Below, piece by piece: positions 60,700-64,000 of a DNA stretch of 64,000 nucleotides (positions are counted from its first letter, which is position 1; each line of letters starts with the position of its first letter). Made by a program: the position numbers and the translations under genes. The notes below the pieces were generated by a model. The model did no database searches. It had not been told where the DNA came from and was given only the letters and a program-made list of their open reading frames with translations. Source of the DNA: Cytidiella melzeri (taxonomy: Eukaryota; Basidiomycota; Agaricomycetes; Polyporales; Irpicaceae); contig JABYQR010000103.1 of the NCBI GenBank assembly GCA_022592445.1, positions 1 to 64,000 on the forward strand, given 5' to 3'.

Positions 60700-62514
60700 A
60701 TGAGCAAGACGGGGGTAACGACTCGAGGGACACAGCCCAGACGGTCGGGAGCGGCAACGCCCGAGCCAGACGACTCCTGCCCCGCACCTCTCTCTTTCGA
60801 AGAAGCCCACATATTCCTTACGAACCAGACCCTAATACCGGACGGCCCACCAACGACAGAAGGACTGACCACCGCTCTACTACATATCGCTCGCAACACT
60901 AAGTCAGCAACGGCCAAGAAGTGCATAACGGCGCTCGCGGAATATGCCAAAGCCATCGAATTAAACTACCAGGCGCATTTCATCGCGAAGACGGTACAGG
61001 AGAATTTGGAGAGGACCATACTTAGGATCGACAACAGCACGAACAAGCTGAACAGCACCTTAGAGAAAGTAACGACCACCACGTCATCCCTAGCAGATAA
61101 GCAAAGCGAACTGGCCACAAACATCTCCGACATTGCTCAGGCCTCCAGATCGCTCCAAGAACAGACCACGCAGCTCTCCTCCCGCGCGACCCCGATCTCG
61201 TACGCACAAGTGGCAGCCCTAGCGAATAACGCCACGCTGCCTCCCACACATGCTAGCACCATAGCGAGAGCAGAAGCCAGAGCTAAGCAAATAATTATAG
61301 ACGGTTATAAAACAAACGACGCTGATGAACTCCTGACAGAAGAGATCCTACTGAAGAAAGCGAACCTCGCACTGCAGCTGATGAAGGCCCCGGAACACGT
61401 AAAGTTCAGAGGACTGCGCCGCCTCGCTAAGGGTGGGCTTATGTATGAGATGAACTCGGCGGAGAGCGCGAAATGGGCCAGCACCCAAGAAGTCAGGACT
61501 GAGTTCTTATGACACTTTGGAGGTGGAGGAGACGTAGCGATAAAGAACAGGACGTACCAGATACTAGTCGACTTCGCACCGATAAACTTCGCCACGCAGG
61601 ACCGCACCGCAATCAAGAGCCTAGAGGAGCACAACGAGCTGGAGGAGGGAGCGATAGCGGAGGCAAGGTGGATCAAGCTCCCAGAGAAACGAGCACCGTC
61701 TCAGAGGACGGCTCTCCTCTCGCTTCAGATATCGTCACCAGAGACGGCAAACCGCCTCATCAGGAACGGCATCACAGTTTGTGGTAAGTCCCTGAGGGCG
61801 AGGAGGAAGAACTTACCCGAGCCCAGACGATGCCTAAAGTGCCAAACGATCGGTACGAGGCATCTGGCCGCAGATTGCAAGGCCATTCACGACACTTGTG
61901 GAAATTGCGGGAGTATAACGCACCCCACTCGAGCATGCACCGTCGCTGATCCAGCCGGCTTCTATTGCGTAAACTGCAAACAAAGCGGACACGCAGCTTG
62001 GGACCGCACCTGTCCAACCTTCATGGCAAAGAGAAAAGAACTGTATATCAGGATACCGGAAGCTAAGTACAAGTTCTTTCCCACCACCTCTGACCCGTCT
62101 TCCTGGGAAACAGTTGACGACACGCCTAAGGCAGACACAACCCAAACGACCATCCCCAGACCAATAGACACACATCAGAGAAGAGAAGAGCGAATCCCGT
62201 TCCGTTGGTCAGACGAACCACTCGAGTACACGCGAGATAGAGAGGGAGACAGAGAAGGGCCGAGAAGGGGAGACATCGGTCTAGATGACGAGTGGACGGA
62301 GGTACAGAGCAGGAGAGGCGGCACCATGCAAATGAGACAGCAACAGTTGAGTACACATCACCCAGCCCGTTACACACAGACTACGCTCCCATTCCAGGAC
62401 TCGCGCGCGGCGCAATCGCAACGCCGCACTCTGTACCCGCAGCACGCCCCACCCTCACAACATCCCGCACCCCCCACCACTGGAAGTAACAACATCCCCG
62501 TGCCCTCATTATGA
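60700..62514 (+). pseudogene. LINE ORF1 (gag-like), one premature stop
   Basis: From ATG 60700 (MSKTGVTTRGTQPRRSG) a single frame runs to 62514, interrupted only by TGA at 61510-61512 between EVRTEFL and HFGGGGDVAIKN. CGA would encode Arg there. The N-terminal half has a coiled coil (about 60990-61190, NLERTILRIDNSTNKLNSTL). The C-terminal half has three CCHC knuckles: CLKCQTIGTRHLAADC, CGNCGSITHPTRAC and CVNCKQSGHAAWDRTC. The tail is Gln/Pro-rich. ORF1 proteins bind element RNA (family knowledge). The stop overlaps the ORF2 start as ATGA. Confidence 0.82.
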
Positions 62515-64000
62515 ACGGTGCGGCCCAACGACGACTCGACGTGGACACGCTCCGCATCTGGCAGATCAACCTAGCCAAATCGAACACAGCGCAGCAGGCA
62601 TTTCTCCATACCATATCGATCGACGACTGTGATATCATGCTAACGCAAGAACCATACATGCAGCCAGGTTATACGCTCACATCCGCTTCACACTCCTGGC
62701 GCGTCGTCTACCCCACAAAGCACCATGACTGGAAGGACAAAGGTAAAACCACGCAAGCACTAACACTTGTCAGCACCCGCCTCAGCACAGACGCATGGGA
62801 GCAGCTCCCACTTGACACGCCGGACGCAGTGATCATACGACTACGCACACACATAGGCCACATCCTTATCATTAACATTTACAACAACCAGAAACACGAC
62901 GACACCATACACCTGATTGAGAGGAAGTTGAGGCAAATCGCGAGCCAGGACGAGAGACAGAGAAGGAGTGGGAGAGGCAGCCAGACCGCCCACGTCTTAT
63001 GGGCTGGAGACTTCAATCGACACCACACCATGTGGGAGCTCAGCGGGAACACCCATCTCACCACGCAGGCATACCTCGACGCAGCAGTTCCGCTACTGGA
63101 AACGCTAGCCAGGTACGAGATGGAACAGGTACTCCCAGGCCAAATTCCGACCCTGGTAGCGAGAGGCACGGGGAATCATACACGACCAGATAACGTTTTT
63201 GCGACGCCGGAACTAGCTGAGTACATCATACGCGCGCAGAATTTTCCACACTTCAAGCCTCCTCTCACAGATCACTACCCCATCGGCACGGAGCTATGTA
63301 TTAAAGCCGAACGAGTAGAACCAAAGCCTCGATGGAACTGGAGAGAGACGGACTGGGACGAGTTCAGGGGCAGGCTCATCAAGGAGCTGGGGGAAAGAGA
63401 CCTACCAGACGCACGCATCAGATCCGAGGAGGACTTTCAAAACGTCCTACGAGAGATAACAACATGCCTACAAGTCACGCGCGAAGCAGTGGTACCACAC
63501 ACCAAGCCCTACCCCTCGCAAAGCGCTGGTGGACAAAGGAACTCTCGAAACAACGCGATCAGGTGAGGAAGTTAGCCAGAGTATTGTATCAGTTTCATGC
63601 CGTCCCACAGCACCCCGCGCACAAGGAGTACCGTAAGGCGCGAAATCGTTACCAAGGCGAGATATCAAAATCGAAGACGGAGCACTGGAACGCGTACCTA
63701 GAGGAGATCAAAGCAGACACGGTGTGGAACTTCAACAAATACGTGAAGGGGGGTCAGTCAGACGGAAGCAAGGCGCGTATCCCTCACCTCCAGTTTACCG
63801 ATCATCTCCAGCACCCGCAGCTGGCGGAGACGAACGACGAGAAATGCGAGGTACTGAGGAAAGCTTTTTTCCCTAACCCAGGACCAGACCCCAACGCTAC
63901 GGGCTCCCACGCGTACCCGCCACCAGCCTTCAAGTTTAACGGCATCTCGAGAGCACTTGTCCAGTCCGTACTCCTGTCTCTGAAACAATACAAAGCGCCC
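62511..64000 (+). pseudogene. LINE ORF2: AP-endonuclease and reverse transcriptase, frameshifted, partial
   Basis: ATG 62511 opens MNGAAQRRLDVDTLRIWQIN. Endonuclease motifs: DIMLTQEPYMQ (catalytic Glu), HVLWAGDFNRHHTMWE, RPDNVFATPE and PPLTDHYPIG (terminal DH). After about 63500 the sense frame shifts by one base: ALPLAKRWWTKELSKQRDQV continues the protein, while the first frame ends at 63566. The linker to the reverse transcriptase (YRKARNRYQGEISKSKTEHW, NFNKYVKGG) runs to the window end. It is partial, and dead unless the shift is an assembly error. Confidence 0.82.

Larger units (their letters stand above)
60640..64000 (+). mobile_element. Non-LTR retrotransposon (LINE, Tad/I-like), cut by window end
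   Basis: Contains ORF1 (gag-like with three zinc knuckles) and ORF2 (endonuclease and start of reverse transcriptase region). The 5' limit is approximate. The reverse transcriptase domain and 3' end lie outside the window. Confidence 0.85.

Overview
This is a nuclear genome window from a filamentous basidiomycete, most likely an Agaricomycete (mushroom-forming lineage). The evidence is the dense, short GT-AG introns of about 50 bases, FunK1-type fungal kinases, a KDZ transposon, agaric-type CACTA-like transposases and a Tad/I-like LINE. No rRNA, tRNA, CRISPR array or bacterial-type gene organisation was seen.

Layout. (1) 1-11950 is almost entirely mobile DNA. It holds a Ty3-like gag relic (1-809, minus) and a Ty1/copia gag-protease relic (minus). 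The copia gag is split by a solo LTR, which is split by a TA-flanked Tc1/mariner-like element (B), which in turn contains a second TA-flanked element (A) with an apparently intact transposase. (2) 12027-31475 is the gene-rich core: a Nug1/nucleostemin-type GTPase, a small C-tail-anchored protein, a divergent kinase, ATP sulfurylase (MET3), an F-box protein, a long pseudokinase-like protein, a DUF218-type membrane protein and a GT2 glycosyltransferase. (3) 31790-36845 is a local tandem duplication of FunK1 kinases: one full copy, one copy with an internal deletion and one fragment. (4) 37256-47122 is a 662-bp CACTA-type non-autonomous element split by a 9.2-kb KDZ transposon. The KDZ has about 670-bp, almost identical terminal inverted repeats, an intact multi-exon transposase and two divergently transcribed cargo genes. 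(5) 47459-55191 is a second large element: CACTA-like transposase, a divergent accessory gene, a third small gene and imperfect terminal repeats. (6) 55194-59350 is an older, visibly CpG-poor relic of a related element, carrying an intact copy of the 664-bp CACTA-type element. (7) 59403-60671 is an unclassified long ORF, followed by a Tad/I-like LINE (60700 to the window end) whose ORF1 and ORF2 overlap as ATGA.

How it works together. The core genes are unrelated housekeeping and cell-surface functions: sulfate activation, ribosome biogenesis, glycosyl transfer and signalling. The flanks record repeated transposition. Several relative insertion orders can be read directly from target-site duplications, and one empty-site copy lies in the same window. 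Many nonsense codons in the elements are TGA or TAG at places where CGA or CAG would restore the frame. Together with the CpG-poor relic this suggests methyl-CpG decay of old elements beside young, CpG-rich ones. Coordinates of spliced genes are outer limits. Splice sites were read by eye from GT-AG boundaries and reading-frame continuity.
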